Made by a program: the position numbers and the translations under genes
Shown here: one piece after another, positions 1 to 7,830 of the stretch
How the letters are laid out: each line of letters opens with the position of its first letter
Numbering within the stretch: position 1 is the first letter of the stretch
From: JAAETI01 sp964195945
Lineage (GTDB): Bacteria; Actinomycetota; Acidimicrobiia; Spongiisociales; UBA5794
Reading direction: 5' to 3'
Length of the DNA stretch: 64,000 nt
Assembly: GCA_964195945.1 (NCBI GenBank)
Contig: CAXMRC010000037.1
Coordinates: 1 to 64,000 of the forward strand
Notes under the pieces: model-generated
The model's input: the letters and a program-made list of their open reading frames with translations, nothing else
What the model was told of the DNA's origin: nothing
Databases searched by the model: none

Positions 1-60
1 TTTCTGGGTGCGGTCTGTCTTGACTGCAACTCCCGGCGACCATATAGCGAGATCTGGTCG

Positions 61-97
61 TTGTCAATCGTTAACTACTGTTGACAATCGCTATTAT
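61..97 (+). promoter_or_regulatory. Inverted repeat and possible -10 element ahead of the LysM gene
   Basis: TTGTCAA at 61-67 and TTGACAA at 81-87 are exact inverted copies 13 bases apart, followed by TATTAT at 92-97, a good -10 match. The gene start at 135 would then have a leader of about 30 bases. The paired arms could be a regulator site. No convincing -35 sits at the right distance, so this is tentative. Confidence 0.3.
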
Positions 98-134
98 CAG
101 ACCGTACAGTGCCTCCATGGGACAAGAGAACGCA

Positions 135-905
135 ATGACAAGGCTCGTGCTGCTGGTTGCAATTACCACCGGGCTCACGGTCGGTCTCCACCAACTGGGG
201 AATATCAGCGGACTCGGCATCAACTGGTCCGATCCTGTCGTATGGTTCGGCGACGCCGCTCCCGAAGATGCGGTAGGAGCGACGCTGCGTACGGTCGGAT
301 TGATCATCGGCTATTGGATCACCATCTCGACCTCCCTGTACTTCGGTGCGGCACGCCGCAGCCAGATCCGACGACCGCGATTGGTCACTGTGGTGACTCT
401 GCCCAGCATCCGTCGGGTGGTAGATCGGGCGCTGGCGACGGCACTGGCGGCGTCGATTGCGGTCTCCCCGATCAGCCCCGCGCTGGCGGAGCAGACGCCC
501 CCTCCCCCGGTCGTCTTTGACATAACCACCGACGGCATTCCTGTTCCCCACGTACACATGAACGAGGACCTTCAGGAGGAACAAGCGCAGGACGACGCCA
601 CGACAGAGGGGGCAGAAGAGGAAGCTTCTGAACCACGGCCCTCACCGATGGTCTTCCCGGTAGCGACCTCATCTCCATCGGTGCCACTGGCAGATGGCTA
701 CACGGTCGAATCAGGCGACAACCTTTGGAAGATTGCCGACCGAATCGTCGAATCGCTAACCGATGGGGTACCGACCACCAGCGCAGTCACGTCCTATTGG
801 AGAAGTGTCGTCAACGCCAATCAGGGCACTCTCCGATCCGGCGATCCCAATCTGATCTTTCCAGGCGAGATCATCGTTCTCCCCGCTCTGGAGGCAACCC
901 CATGA
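135..905 (+). CDS. LysM-domain membrane protein
   Basis: A 256-residue protein with hydrophobic segments at about residues 3-22, 50-72 and 99-118, an acidic, Glu/Asp-rich linker around 140-170, and a C-terminal LysM-type domain from about residue 187 (YTVESGDNLWKIA, ending in PGEIIVLP). LysM domains bind peptidoglycan, so the C-terminus probably faces the cell wall. The start at 135 follows an AAGAGAA ribosome-site-like stretch; earlier in-frame starts at 81 and 117 lack one. The stop overlaps the next start (ATGA), so it is co-translated with the TcpC-like gene. It is the first of three genes at the window edge that together resemble part of a secretion or conjugation locus. Confidence 0.75.
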   Translation: MTRLVLLVAITTGLTVGLHQLGNISGLGINWSDPVVWFGDAAPEDAVGATLRTVGLIIGYWITISTSLYFGAARRSQIRRPRLVTVVTLPSIRRVVDRALATALAASIAVSPISPALAEQTPPPPVVFDITTDGIPVPHVHMNEDLQEEQAQDDATTEGAEEEASEPRPSPMVFPVATSSPSVPLADGYTVESGDNLWKIADRIVESLTDGVPTTSAVTSYWRSVVNANQGTLRSGDPNLIFPGEIIVLPALEATP

Positions 906-1804
906 ACATCACCGAAATGTTGGGTGCGCCGATCGACGATCCGACAGATTTTGAAACGTCGGCGCCCTCAGCATGCGGGCCGTCGGCATCGCTTGACATG
1001 TCTTCCCAACCGCAGCAACGACGGAACCTATTGCTCACGGCCGCCCTAGTGGCAGCAGCTCTCGCCATCGGTTCTGGCGCTGGGTGGTACTTCGCATCTC
1101 GCATCGGGGGCGACGCAACCCCATCGGTGGCGGTTGCTCCCACCGCCGTTATGCCGGCGCCGATCGGTGGATTCGCTGAGATGTTCACCGCTCTCTACCT
1201 GTCAGGGGTCGCATCACCGCAGGACCTCAGTTCCATGTACATCGGCACCGCACCGTCAGACACCGGAATCTGGGTCAATCAAAGCGCCGCGCTTGATACA
1301 CAGCCCCTTGGTGACGGGTTCTGGGAAGTCACCGTCGCCGTCGACACGCTCGAACTTACCGAAGGTGGCTACGAACCCGCAGGCATCCAGTTCTTCGAGG
1401 TGATCGTCTCTGAACAGGATCCCTACCCGGTTGCCGTTTCGGCACCGTCGCGCATCCCCGCACCTGTCGCCGCCAGTGGAATCAGCGTCCCAACGTTCGC
1501 CGACAGTGTTCCGGCCGACCAGACGGACCCAATTACGCATTTCATCAATGGGTACCTGACTGGCCAAGAAGACATCGCACGGTATGTGACCTCCACCGCA
1601 AGAATCCAACTGTTCGCCCAGCCACCGTACGAGTCGATCTCGATCACATCTATGGCAAGCGATGCAATGGGAAATGCGCTCGTCGCGGTGACCGCCACGA
1701 CGCGGCGGGGGGCAGTTCACATGTTGGAGTACGCCCTGGAGCTGTCATTCGACGCTGGGATATGGGAAGTCTCAAACCTGACCTCCAAGGTCGGTACGCG
1801 ATGA
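902..1804 (+). CDS. TcpC-like membrane-anchored protein
   Basis: A 300-residue protein: about 40 polar N-terminal residues, one membrane segment (about 43-65, Ala/Leu-rich), a Pro/Val/Ala-rich stretch, then two similar-sized extracytoplasmic regions joined at the sequence PITHFINGYLTG. One anchor followed by two NTF2-like folds is the layout of TcpC/VirB8-type conjugation proteins, and motifs such as FAEMFTALYLSG and FINGYLTGQEDIARYV fit the first helices of each repeat. The family call rests on architecture, not on identity. It overlaps both neighbours by 4 bases. It probably acts as a scaffold subunit in an envelope complex with the LysM and EspG-like products. Confidence 0.5.
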   Translation: MNITEMLGAPIDDPTDFETSAPSACGPSASLDMSSQPQQRRNLLLTAALVAAALAIGSGAGWYFASRIGGDATPSVAVAPTAVMPAPIGGFAEMFTALYLSGVASPQDLSSMYIGTAPSDTGIWVNQSAALDTQPLGDGFWEVTVAVDTLELTEGGYEPAGIQFFEVIVSEQDPYPVAVSAPSRIPAPVAASGISVPTFADSVPADQTDPITHFINGYLTGQEDIARYVTSTARIQLFAQPPYESISITSMASDAMGNALVAVTATTRRGAVHMLEYALELSFDAGIWEVSNLTSKVGTR

Positions 1805-2565
1805 ACGATCCCTCACAAGTCGCGACGATCGACCATGGCAGGCGCTCCGTATCGGTGCCACGACGACTGATGCCTTCCATCCTCGCCATCCATGCTGGTC
1901 AACGCCCCCAGCCAGCAGCAGCCGTGGCTGAGCTGAGGGCCGGCGGGATCATGGCAAGTGAGCGTCTCGATCCTCTCGTGACGACCCTCGTCGAGGTGAT
2001 GACGAATCCAACTCTTGTCATCACCGTTGAACTCTCCGGCGGGCGCCTGCCGCGGCTGGCAACCTTTTGGGGCACGGCGCACCGTGCCGTCATTGGCCTC
2101 ACGGACGACCGCCGTCGTTTTGAACTCATACAGGTCGAGCCGACGCTCCTCCCGTTCCATCTCGCCCAGGCAACCGGCATGCGTCCCCGTCCTCACTCCC
2201 CCTTCTCGGGTAGCTGCTCACTCCCCGCCACCACTCTGCACTATGCCGAGAATTCGATTGCGACCGACCCCGTCGGGACCGAAGCAGAGCTCAGAATGGC
2301 CGGCGTCTCCGAGCAATGGGCCGATCGGCTGATGACTGCGCTTACCCTTCGTCGCAGTATGTGGACCGTCGAATCTGTATGGCTCGGCCGAACGGCAGCA
2401 AGAAACGAATCGCGTCTTTCGGTCCTCGATGCCGGGTTCGCCGGATACTGGCGGCTCGCCGCCACCGACGATGGCCAGGTCACCGTCTCTACGAGCCACT
2501 TCGATGATTTGATGCGGCGGTTCGCCTCGCTACTTCCCGCACCCGGCTCTCCACCCGCCACGTGA
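1801..2565 (+). CDS. EspG-like secretion-associated protein
   Basis: A 254-residue soluble protein without a signal or membrane segment. The order of elements matches ESX secretion-associated EspG proteins: an early stretch with ELRAGGIM and LVTTLVEVMTNPTLVITVEL, a central strand FELIQVEPTLLPFHLAQATG, and a C-terminal strand pair with LDAGFAGYWRLAATDDGQV followed by a helix ending in RRFASLLP. EspG proteins are cytosolic chaperones of type VII substrates. No PE/PPE or WXG100 partner is visible here, so the role is inferred from fold-like similarity only. The start ATG at 1801 overlaps the upstream stop, and the gene closes the three-gene operon. Confidence 0.45.
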   Translation: MNDPSQVATIDHGRRSVSVPRRLMPSILAIHAGQRPQPAAAVAELRAGGIMASERLDPLVTTLVEVMTNPTLVITVELSGGRLPRLATFWGTAHRAVIGLTDDRRRFELIQVEPTLLPFHLAQATGMRPRPHSPFSGSCSLPATTLHYAENSIATDPVGTEAELRMAGVSEQWADRLMTALTLRRSMWTVESVWLGRTAARNESRLSVLDAGFAGYWRLAATDDGQVTVSTSHFDDLMRRFASLLPAPGSPPAT

Positions 2566-2631
2566 TCCGGGATAGCCTTGCTCTCACCAGCGGGTCAGTT
2601 GGATCCTCGCCAAGTAGCCCAATAGGCCGGT

Positions 2632-2961
2632 TCACCGATGCAAATCTGCACCAAGCACCTGGGCGGCGACTGTACCGAGATGAGGATCACCTTCCGGGCG
2701 GTATCCGGTCTCGAAGTAGCGACCCACAAGTAGTTCCGGCAAATAGGTTCGGTAGAGGTCGGTTAGGCGGGGCAGATCCACTACGACTGCGCGACCGAAC
2801 GCTGTTGCCAGTTGCGTCTACGAAGAGATCCGGGGTTCTTCGAGATAGCGCCTGTTGACCAGGGCGAGGTGGGCATCTGACTCGAACGAGTTGGTGGGGA
2901 CACGGGCACGCCACTCGGCAAACGCACGCCGGGTATCGGAAAATACACCAGGGTCTCTCAT
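2632..2961 (-). pseudogene. Coding-like ORF interrupted by one amber codon
   Basis: On the minus strand an ATG at 2961 opens 47 codons, then TAG at 2820-2818, then 61 more codons in the same frame to TGA at 2634-2632. Codon use and amino-acid composition stay protein-like on both sides of the TAG (for example EWRARVPTNSFESDAHLALV before it and DLPRLTDLYRTYLPELLVG after it). A GGAGG lies immediately before the ATG, closer than ideal. I do not recognise the family. The simplest reading is a roughly 109-residue hypothetical protein gene inactivated by a nonsense change; a sequencing error or two separate short proteins are alternatives. Confidence 0.45.
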
Positions 2962-3009
2962 ACCTCCAATTGTGGCACATGGCCCGATTACATCTCAGGT
3001 GTTGGTCGT

Positions 3010-3117
3010 ATGATTGGGCCGATGAAGAAGTTGATCCTTATCGCGCTGGCTGCCGCTGGAGGAGCTGCCGTATACAGGCTTCTCAATTCCGAGTACCAGC
3101 CGCCGACCAAGCCATGA
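3010..3117 (+). CDS. 35-residue single-pass membrane peptide
   Basis: A short ORF starting at ATG 3010 (AGGTG at 2997-3001 gives an eight-base spacing) and ending in TGA that overlaps the menH start by 4 bases. The product is MIGPMKKLILIALAAAGGAA followed by a short polar tail with YRLLNSEYQ. A lysine pair followed by a hydrophobic stretch suggests a membrane peptide with its tail outside or along the membrane. The N-terminal half resembles the tiny actinobacterial DLW-39-type proteins, but the DLW segment is missing, so I do not assign it there. An internal ATG at 3022 is an alternative start. Its tight overlap with menH argues that it is translated. Confidence 0.45.
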   Translation: MIGPMKKLILIALAAAGGAAVYRLLNSEYQPPTKP

Positions 3118-3905
3118 GTGAGCTGACGACCCGGTTTGGCACTCTTTGGGTGCGAACCCACGGCCATCGCCCCACCTCAGTGGTGGCACTCCACGGATTC
3201 ACGCTGCACGGTGACATGTTCAAAACCCTCGCCGATGAACTCGGTGAGACCATCCAGGCACCCGATCTCCCCGGCCACGGTCGCACCAACATCGACCCGA
3301 TCAGTATGGAGACGGCTGTCGCCGCCATCGTCGAGTTGCTGCGCCAAGCGCCCAAACCACCGCTGCTGCTCGGGTACTCGCAGGGCGGACGTGTCGCCCT
3401 TCACGTGGCGCTCGATCATCCGGAACTAGTCGGAGCACTGGTTCTGATCGCGACATCTCCCGGGCTTGGCGAGCGAGCCCGCAAGCTCCGCGCCGTCGCT
3501 GATGACGGATTGGCGGCACGGATCGAGCAAATCGGGACCGAGCGATTCATTGAAGAGTGGCTAGCCAATCCGTTGACAGCCACAGACAGGGTGCCAAGCG
3601 CAACCCGCGAAGCCGACCGTCAGATACGACTGGAGAATACGGCCGCGGGACTCGCCGGAGCCCTGCGCGGTATGGGACAAGCTTCGGTGCCAGAGTCGCG
3701 AGAGCGAATCGCCACTCTGCCAATGCCGGTTTCCTTTATCGCCGGTCGGCGTGATACCACATTCTCAGCGCTGGCGGCTGAAATGTCTGGTTTGCGGAAC
3801 GCCCGGCCGGTGCTGGTGAACGGCGCTGGTCACAACGTCATCCTCGATGCACCGCAAGCGGTGGCCGCCACGGTCAGGAACCTGCTCGATCAACAAACCG
3901 GCTGA
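3114..3905 (+). CDS. menH: MenH-like alpha/beta hydrolase (SHCHC synthase)
   Basis: A 263-residue alpha/beta hydrolase. The oxyanion strand VVALHGFTLHGDMF, the DLPGHGRT motif, the nucleophile elbow GYSQGG, a late Asp in AGRRDTTF and a His in NGAGHN give the full triad. The stretch after the elbow (ALVLIATSPGLGERARKLRA, then FIEEWLANPL) is characteristic of 2-succinyl-6-hydroxy-2,4-cyclohexadiene-1-carboxylate synthase, which eliminates pyruvate from SEPHCHC in menaquinone synthesis. Other men genes are not in the window, so substrate assignment rests on motifs. The start is fixed by the 4-base overlap with the 35-residue peptide. Its 3' end overlaps the convergent hydrolase gene by 32 bases. 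Confidence 0.7.
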   Translation: MSELTTRFGTLWVRTHGHRPTSVVALHGFTLHGDMFKTLADELGETIQAPDLPGHGRTNIDPISMETAVAAIVELLRQAPKPPLLLGYSQGGRVALHVALDHPELVGALVLIATSPGLGERARKLRAVADDGLAARIEQIGTERFIEEWLANPLTATDRVPSATREADRQIRLENTAAGLAGALRGMGQASVPESRERIATLPMPVSFIAGRRDTTFSALAAEMSGLRNARPVLVNGAGHNVILDAPQAVAATVRNLLDQQTG

Positions 3906-4794
3906 TTGCAGCAATGCACTCGGCTGGCCGGTTCAGCACCGACTCGTGGAATCCTCCGACCAGCTCGACGAGTTCCGCATCAGGCAACAGCGAAGAAAGC
4001 TCATATTGGGTTTCGGGGGGCACGACTTCGTCAGCAGTAGGGATGATGATCATCGCTTCCTGCGGGAGTTCGCCGACCCAAGCTCTCGAGTCAAACCGCC
4101 ACACCGCAGCCCCGATTTCGTAGTAGAGATCGGCATCACGTTTGATCAGCGCCTGGTGCATCCAACGGCGGTGGTTGTCAGCCACAGCGCCGGTCCGATG
4201 CAGAACCCCGCCCGTGACACGGGCCACCTCGTATGAACTCAAGCGAAGGCCCCCCCGAGCCAGCCAGAAGGCGATACGAGTGGGAATACGGAATTCGGCA
4301 ATCGGTCGCGCCGCGGTGGCGGCCAGGATCATCGCGCCTACATGGCGCGGATGACGTCTTGCCAACTCCTGAACAACCATTCCACCCATTGAATAGCCAA
4401 GGACCGTCGCCCCCGAGATGTCGAGAACATCGAACACGCCGGCCATGTCATCGGCGAGATCAGTGATTTCGACCTGGCCCCGCACCCAGTCACTACGGCC
4501 GTGGTTTCTCAAGTCCGGCACAATCACCCGGAACTTCTTCGCCAGCGCTGGGATGACCCTGTGAAACGTCATCGCACCGTCCAGGTTCCAGCCGTGGACC
4601 AACACCAACACAGGTGCATCTTCTCGACCGACCTCACGAACGAAGAACTCGTGGGCTCCAACGATGACCGTGCGACCCGGAACCGGCAACGGATTGTCCT
4701 GCGGCAGCTTGAACCGGGGCACCAACTCTGGGCCAAAGATCCGCCAGGCAAGCCAGCCGACGACGCTGTAGCTAATCCATCTAGTTAGCCGCAC
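3874..4794 (-). CDS. Membrane-tethered alpha/beta hydrolase
   Basis: A 306-residue alpha/beta hydrolase with a hydrophobic N-terminal segment (about residues 6-25) that may anchor it. It shows LVLVHGWNLDG, DLRNHGRSD, the nucleophile motif GYSMGG, an Asp in PTADEVVPPE and a His in GGFHESV, so the triad is intact. Proteins of this kind include esterases, lipases and haloperoxidase-like enzymes; nothing seen narrows the substrate. It lies 4 bases downstream of the [2Fe-2S] gene on the same strand and converges on menH, with the last 32 bases coding on both strands. Confidence 0.7.
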   Translation of the reverse strand: MRLTRWISYSVVGWLAWRIFGPELVPRFKLPQDNPLPVPGRTVIVGAHEFFVREVGREDAPVLVLVHGWNLDGAMTFHRVIPALAKKFRVIVPDLRNHGRSDWVRGQVEITDLADDMAGVFDVLDISGATVLGYSMGGMVVQELARRHPRHVGAMILAATAARPIAEFRIPTRIAFWLARGGLRLSSYEVARVTGGVLHRTGAVADNHRRWMHQALIKRDADLYYEIGAAVWRFDSRAWVGELPQEAMIIIPTADEVVPPETQYELSSLLPDAELVELVGGFHESVLNRPAECIAAISRFVDRAGS

Positions 4795-4798
4795 GTTG

Positions 4799-5254
4799 CT
4801 AGTCCTCCAGAAATCGACGGTTCACCCCTAAGGCGTCAACCGCAAAGATGTAATCGGTGACCGGGGCGCCCCCGACAAGATGCTCGGCGATGATTCGCTC
4901 CATCGCCGCCTCGTCGACTGAGTGATACCAAACCCCCTCGGGGTAGACCACTGCGATTGGTCCCCGCTCGCACACACGCAGACAGTCCACTTTTGATCGC
5001 AGCACCGTTCCACCCGTGGCATCCGACTCCGACGGCGGTTCGTCGAGGTCGCGTCCCCGCCATGAGGGCGGCGCCGACGACAGGCCAAGATCCTTCAGCC
5101 GTCGCTTCAGATACACCCACACCGCCGCACCATCTTCATACGAGGAGCAACGTGGGGTTGACTGCTGCGCACACAAAAGGATGTGACGATCGAGGGCGCC
5201 GATGCCGAGCGAATCCGAGATCGCACCGAGCCGACTCTGAGCGTTGCCTTCCAT
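4799..5254 (-). CDS. Thioredoxin-like [2Fe-2S] protein
   Basis: A 151-residue protein whose N-terminal LLCAQQSTPRC and later VDCLRVCERG provide four cysteines in the order used by thioredoxin-fold [2Fe-2S] ferredoxins. The following IAVVYPEGVWYHSVDEAAM and IIAEHLVGG are standard for that family, where they form the strand and helix after the cluster. It probably transfers electrons in the cytosol; no partner oxidoreductase is adjacent. The next gene downstream is the hydrolase after a 4-base gap, so the two are likely co-transcribed. A methyltransferase is divergent on the other side. Confidence 0.75.
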   Translation of the reverse strand: MEGNAQSRLGAISDSLGIGALDRHILLCAQQSTPRCSSYEDGAAVWVYLKRRLKDLGLSSAPPSWRGRDLDEPPSESDATGGTVLRSKVDCLRVCERGPIAVVYPEGVWYHSVDEAAMERIIAEHLVGGAPVTDYIFAVDALGVNRRFLED

Positions 5255-5336
5255 GACCGCAAGCTAGCCCGATTCCGCACGCATCGATCCGGACCGGCTG
5301 CGTATCATCAAACAACGACAACACAGGACCAGACGA

Positions 5337-6020
5337 GTGGACCACTTCCAACAGATATATGCCAACGAGGCGACGACCTATCACCGGCTGGTTGCTGCTG
5401 AAGACGCCAACGGCGAGTTGTCCAGGCAACTCGACAGAGTCTCTGCCTCAGCGAAATCGATTGTCGACATCGGCACCGGCACCGGCCGTCTCGCCATACC
5501 ACTGTGTCAGGAGGGGAAACAGGTTCACGGAGTCGATACCGCCCAAGCAATGTTGGACGTTGCTGCTTCAAAGCTCAACGGCTGCCCCGGCCAATGGGCG
5601 CTGAGCATCGGCGACGCCAGAGAACTCCCCATCGATGACGACTGGGCAGACGTCGTCGTTGCGGGATGGGTCTACGGTCACTTCACGGAGTGGTGGCCGG
5701 AGACCTGGGAGTCGCACCTCGATCAAGCTCTCTCCGAAATGGGCCGCGTCGTCCGGCCGGGAGGCTTCGAGGTCGTCATTGACACCCTCGGCACCGCAGC
5801 AGATGTGCCAGCCGCACCGACGCCGGGACTCGCCGAATATCACGGCCTGCTGGAGAGCATCGGATTCGAACGCACCGTCCTCCGCACCGACTACCAATTT
5901 GCTTCAGTCGACGAGTCAATCGAACTGCTCGAATGGTTCTTCGGACTCGGCGACTGGGCACGGCGCCATAACGATGCGCTCGTCCCAGAGTTCACCGGTT
6001 GGTGGGAACGCCGCCGCTAG
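5337..6020 (+). CDS. SAM-dependent methyltransferase
   Basis: A 227-residue class I methyltransferase. Motif I is IVDIGTGTGRLAIPL, the acidic end of strand 2 is VHGVDTAQAM, followed by SIGDARELP and ADVVVAGWVYGHF, and a post-core MGRVVRPGGFEVVIDTLG. The GTG start at 5337 follows CAGGA at a good distance. The methyl acceptor cannot be read from the sequence. It stands alone, divergent from the [2Fe-2S] gene and followed by 223 bases with no gene other than the palindrome before the TetR gene. Confidence 0.75.
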   Translation: MDHFQQIYANEATTYHRLVAAEDANGELSRQLDRVSASAKSIVDIGTGTGRLAIPLCQEGKQVHGVDTAQAMLDVAASKLNGCPGQWALSIGDARELPIDDDWADVVVAGWVYGHFTEWWPETWESHLDQALSEMGRVVRPGGFEVVIDTLGTAADVPAAPTPGLAEYHGLLESIGFERTVLRTDYQFASVDESIELLEWFFGLGDWARRHNDALVPEFTGWWERRR

Positions 6021-6190
6021 CCCGAAGTGTGGCACCGGCTCCCCACCCGCCAGAACCACACTCCGGACCTGTTCCCCCATCACCACCAAACCCAGGATCC
6101 TCGGCTAGCGAAGAACCACATTGACGGCATTGCTTCCGACTGTTCCGGAGCCACACCCACCGGCGGAATCTTAGAACAAGGGAGACCGTC

Positions 6191-6209
6191 GATGCAAGAC
6201 CCTTGCATC
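6191..6209. promoter_or_regulatory. Palindromic operator candidate before the TetR gene
   Basis: GATGCAAG and CTTGCATC form a perfect 8-base inverted repeat around a 3-base centre, 34 bases before the regulator's ATG. This is where TetR-family repressors usually bind to control themselves and the gene behind them. It could instead be a short RNA hairpin, but there is no T-run. Confidence 0.45.
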
Positions 6210-6243
6210 CGGTGAAGGCAATTGGACCACCTATGCTGAGGCA

Positions 6244-6885
6244 ATGACTGCCGAACAAGACCTCGATGCTGGTATTGACGCCGCGGGCCTCCGCATTTCC
6301 TCCTCGGCGCCCGCGGTGATTCGAGTGGCACGAGCATTGTTCGACCAACTCCCGTTTCGCGATGTCTCGGTGGGGATGGTCGCCCGCGCTGCCGGTGTGA
6401 ACGAAGTCACGATCTACCGGATCTTTGGTTCCAAGGACGGGCTTGCCGCCGCGTGCTGGCTCGGCAATGTCGAGGCGCTGCGCCGCGGAATCAACAGGGA
6501 TCGCCACGAGCCATGGAGCCCGATCGACCGGGTCCGACGACATTTGACCCGCCTCGCTCGGATAGCCCTTAAAGACCGGGCTGTCACTTTTGCGTTGCTG
6601 CAAGCAGTCGAGGCACAGACGGTGGAGCGTGGTTCAAAGATCGGGGCTCTTGACCCGCGGGCGTTGGTCCCCCTACCTCTGTTGCTGGAACCGCTTATCG
6701 CCGATGCCCAAGATGCCGGTCAGCTGATTGACAACTACTCAAGCATTGAACTCGCAGCTTTCCTGGGGAACTCGATGCTTATTCGGCTAATGACCAGGCC
6801 GGATGCACCCGCCGCCGAGAGCGCAGCATTCGTTCTCGATGTTGCTCTGAACGGGATCGCAACCGGTGGGCGGCACCCTGCATGA
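6244..6885 (+). CDS. TetR-family transcriptional regulator
   Basis: A 213-residue regulator. The N-terminal helix-turn-helix is clear: GMVARAAGVNEVTIYRIFGS, followed by KDGLAAACW. The C-terminal two-thirds is helical and variable, the ligand-binding part of this family. Its last bases overlap the start of the metallo-hydrolase gene (ATGATG), so the two form an operon, and the palindrome at 6191-6209 is a likely autoregulatory site. The ligand is unknown; control of the linked hydrolase is the simplest inference. Confidence 0.8.
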   Translation: MTAEQDLDAGIDAAGLRISSSAPAVIRVARALFDQLPFRDVSVGMVARAAGVNEVTIYRIFGSKDGLAAACWLGNVEALRRGINRDRHEPWSPIDRVRRHLTRLARIALKDRAVTFALLQAVEAQTVERGSKIGALDPRALVPLPLLLEPLIADAQDAGQLIDNYSSIELAAFLGNSMLIRLMTRPDAPAAESAAFVLDVALNGIATGGRHPA

Positions 6886-7634
6886 TGCTGCGCAGACAAC
6901 GCGAGATCACCGAAGTCGCCAACGGCGTATTCCGGCTTGGAAGCAGGCACGTCAACTGGTATGTCGTGGTCGATGGTGGATCCATAACCGTCGTAGACAC
7001 CGGCCTGCCTAGATACTGGCCCCAGCTCACCCATCTTCTATCGGCAATCGGGCGCTCCCTGAGTGACATCGAGGCCGTTCTCCTAACCCATGCTCATCCC
7101 GACCACCTCGGCAACGCCGAACGACTCGCCAAGGTGGGCGGAGCAGCTGTGATGATCCACGAAGAAGATGCCCCCGCCGCAATGAGGCAGGTTCGCATTC
7201 CGCCGCCCAGGGTCTCGTTGTGGCGACCCTCGATACTTGCGTTTTCGTTGCATGGGATCCGCAACGGCCTGTTGAGGTGGCCAACCGTCGCATCGCCAAA
7301 TGCGATTGGTAGCGGCACTCACCTCGACATACCCGGGAGACCGATGGCGATTCATACGCCGGGCCACACCGTCGGCAGCACTTGCTTTGCTTTCGAGGAC
7401 AGAGACGCCATCATGGTTGGCGACGCCCTGTTCAACAAGAATCCCGACACAGGGCGAGAGGACCCGATCGTTAGCTCTGCGCATTTCAGCGCAGACCACC
7501 ACGCAGCTGTCACTTCGCTGTTACAAATCGAGGGTCTTGCTCATCGCACGGTGCTCTTTGGACACGGTGAGCCATCTAACCGAGGGATTCAGACCGTGGT
7601 CCGTCAGGCGCGCACCCACATCGACTCGGCCTAG
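6882..7634 (+). CDS. MBL-fold metallo-hydrolase
   Basis: A 250-residue metallo-beta-lactamase-fold enzyme. The zinc motif LTHAHPDHLGNAE is intact, with the preceding ITVVDTGLP strand, the third ligand in IHTPGHTVGSTCF, the bridging Asp in MVGDALF, and a late His in LFGHGEPS. These belong to the glyoxalase II/lactonase type of hydrolase. It is translationally coupled to the TetR regulator. No lipid, quorum-signal or glutathione gene nearby fixes the substrate. Confidence 0.8.
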   Translation: MMLRRQREITEVANGVFRLGSRHVNWYVVVDGGSITVVDTGLPRYWPQLTHLLSAIGRSLSDIEAVLLTHAHPDHLGNAERLAKVGGAAVMIHEEDAPAAMRQVRIPPPRVSLWRPSILAFSLHGIRNGLLRWPTVASPNAIGSGTHLDIPGRPMAIHTPGHTVGSTCFAFEDRDAIMVGDALFNKNPDTGREDPIVSSAHFSADHHAAVTSLLQIEGLAHRTVLFGHGEPSNRGIQTVVRQARTHIDSA

Positions 7635-7677
7635 TGGTACGTCGCACAAATAACCACCGTGTCTCTCCGTCCCACAC

Positions 7678-7708
7678 CGCCTGCCCGTCGGGCAGGTACG
7701 GCTGCGCC
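7678..7708. repeat. Hairpin repeat, copy A
   Basis: CCTGCCC, GTC, GGGCAGG at 7680-7696 is a perfect 7-base stem with a 3-base loop, followed by TACGGCTGCGCC. Copy B 70 bases away has the same layout with a paired stem change. It lies between the 3' ends of two convergent genes. Confidence 0.6.
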
Positions 7709-7748
7709 TTCCTCCTCAACGCAGTGCAGTGACTCCGCCCTCTGACGT

Positions 7749-7778
7749 CGCCTGTCCTTCGGACAGGTCGGCTGTGCC
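7749..7778. repeat. Hairpin repeat, copy B
   Basis: CCTGTCC, TTC, GGACAGG at 7751-7767 repeats the 7-base stem and 3-base loop of copy A and is followed by TCGGCTGTGCC. A C:G pair in copy A is T:A here, so the stem is kept by a paired change. Confidence 0.6.
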
Positions 7779-7830
7779 GGATGACGCCGATGCCTCGGAG
7801 ACACCCTGGCGCTATCTATGCGACACAGCA

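Noticed and set aside
2687..2980. Minus-strand ORF starting at 2980
   Set aside because: Its composition is Arg/Pro/Cys-rich and another minus frame (from 2961) has protein-like sequence, so it is a shadow.
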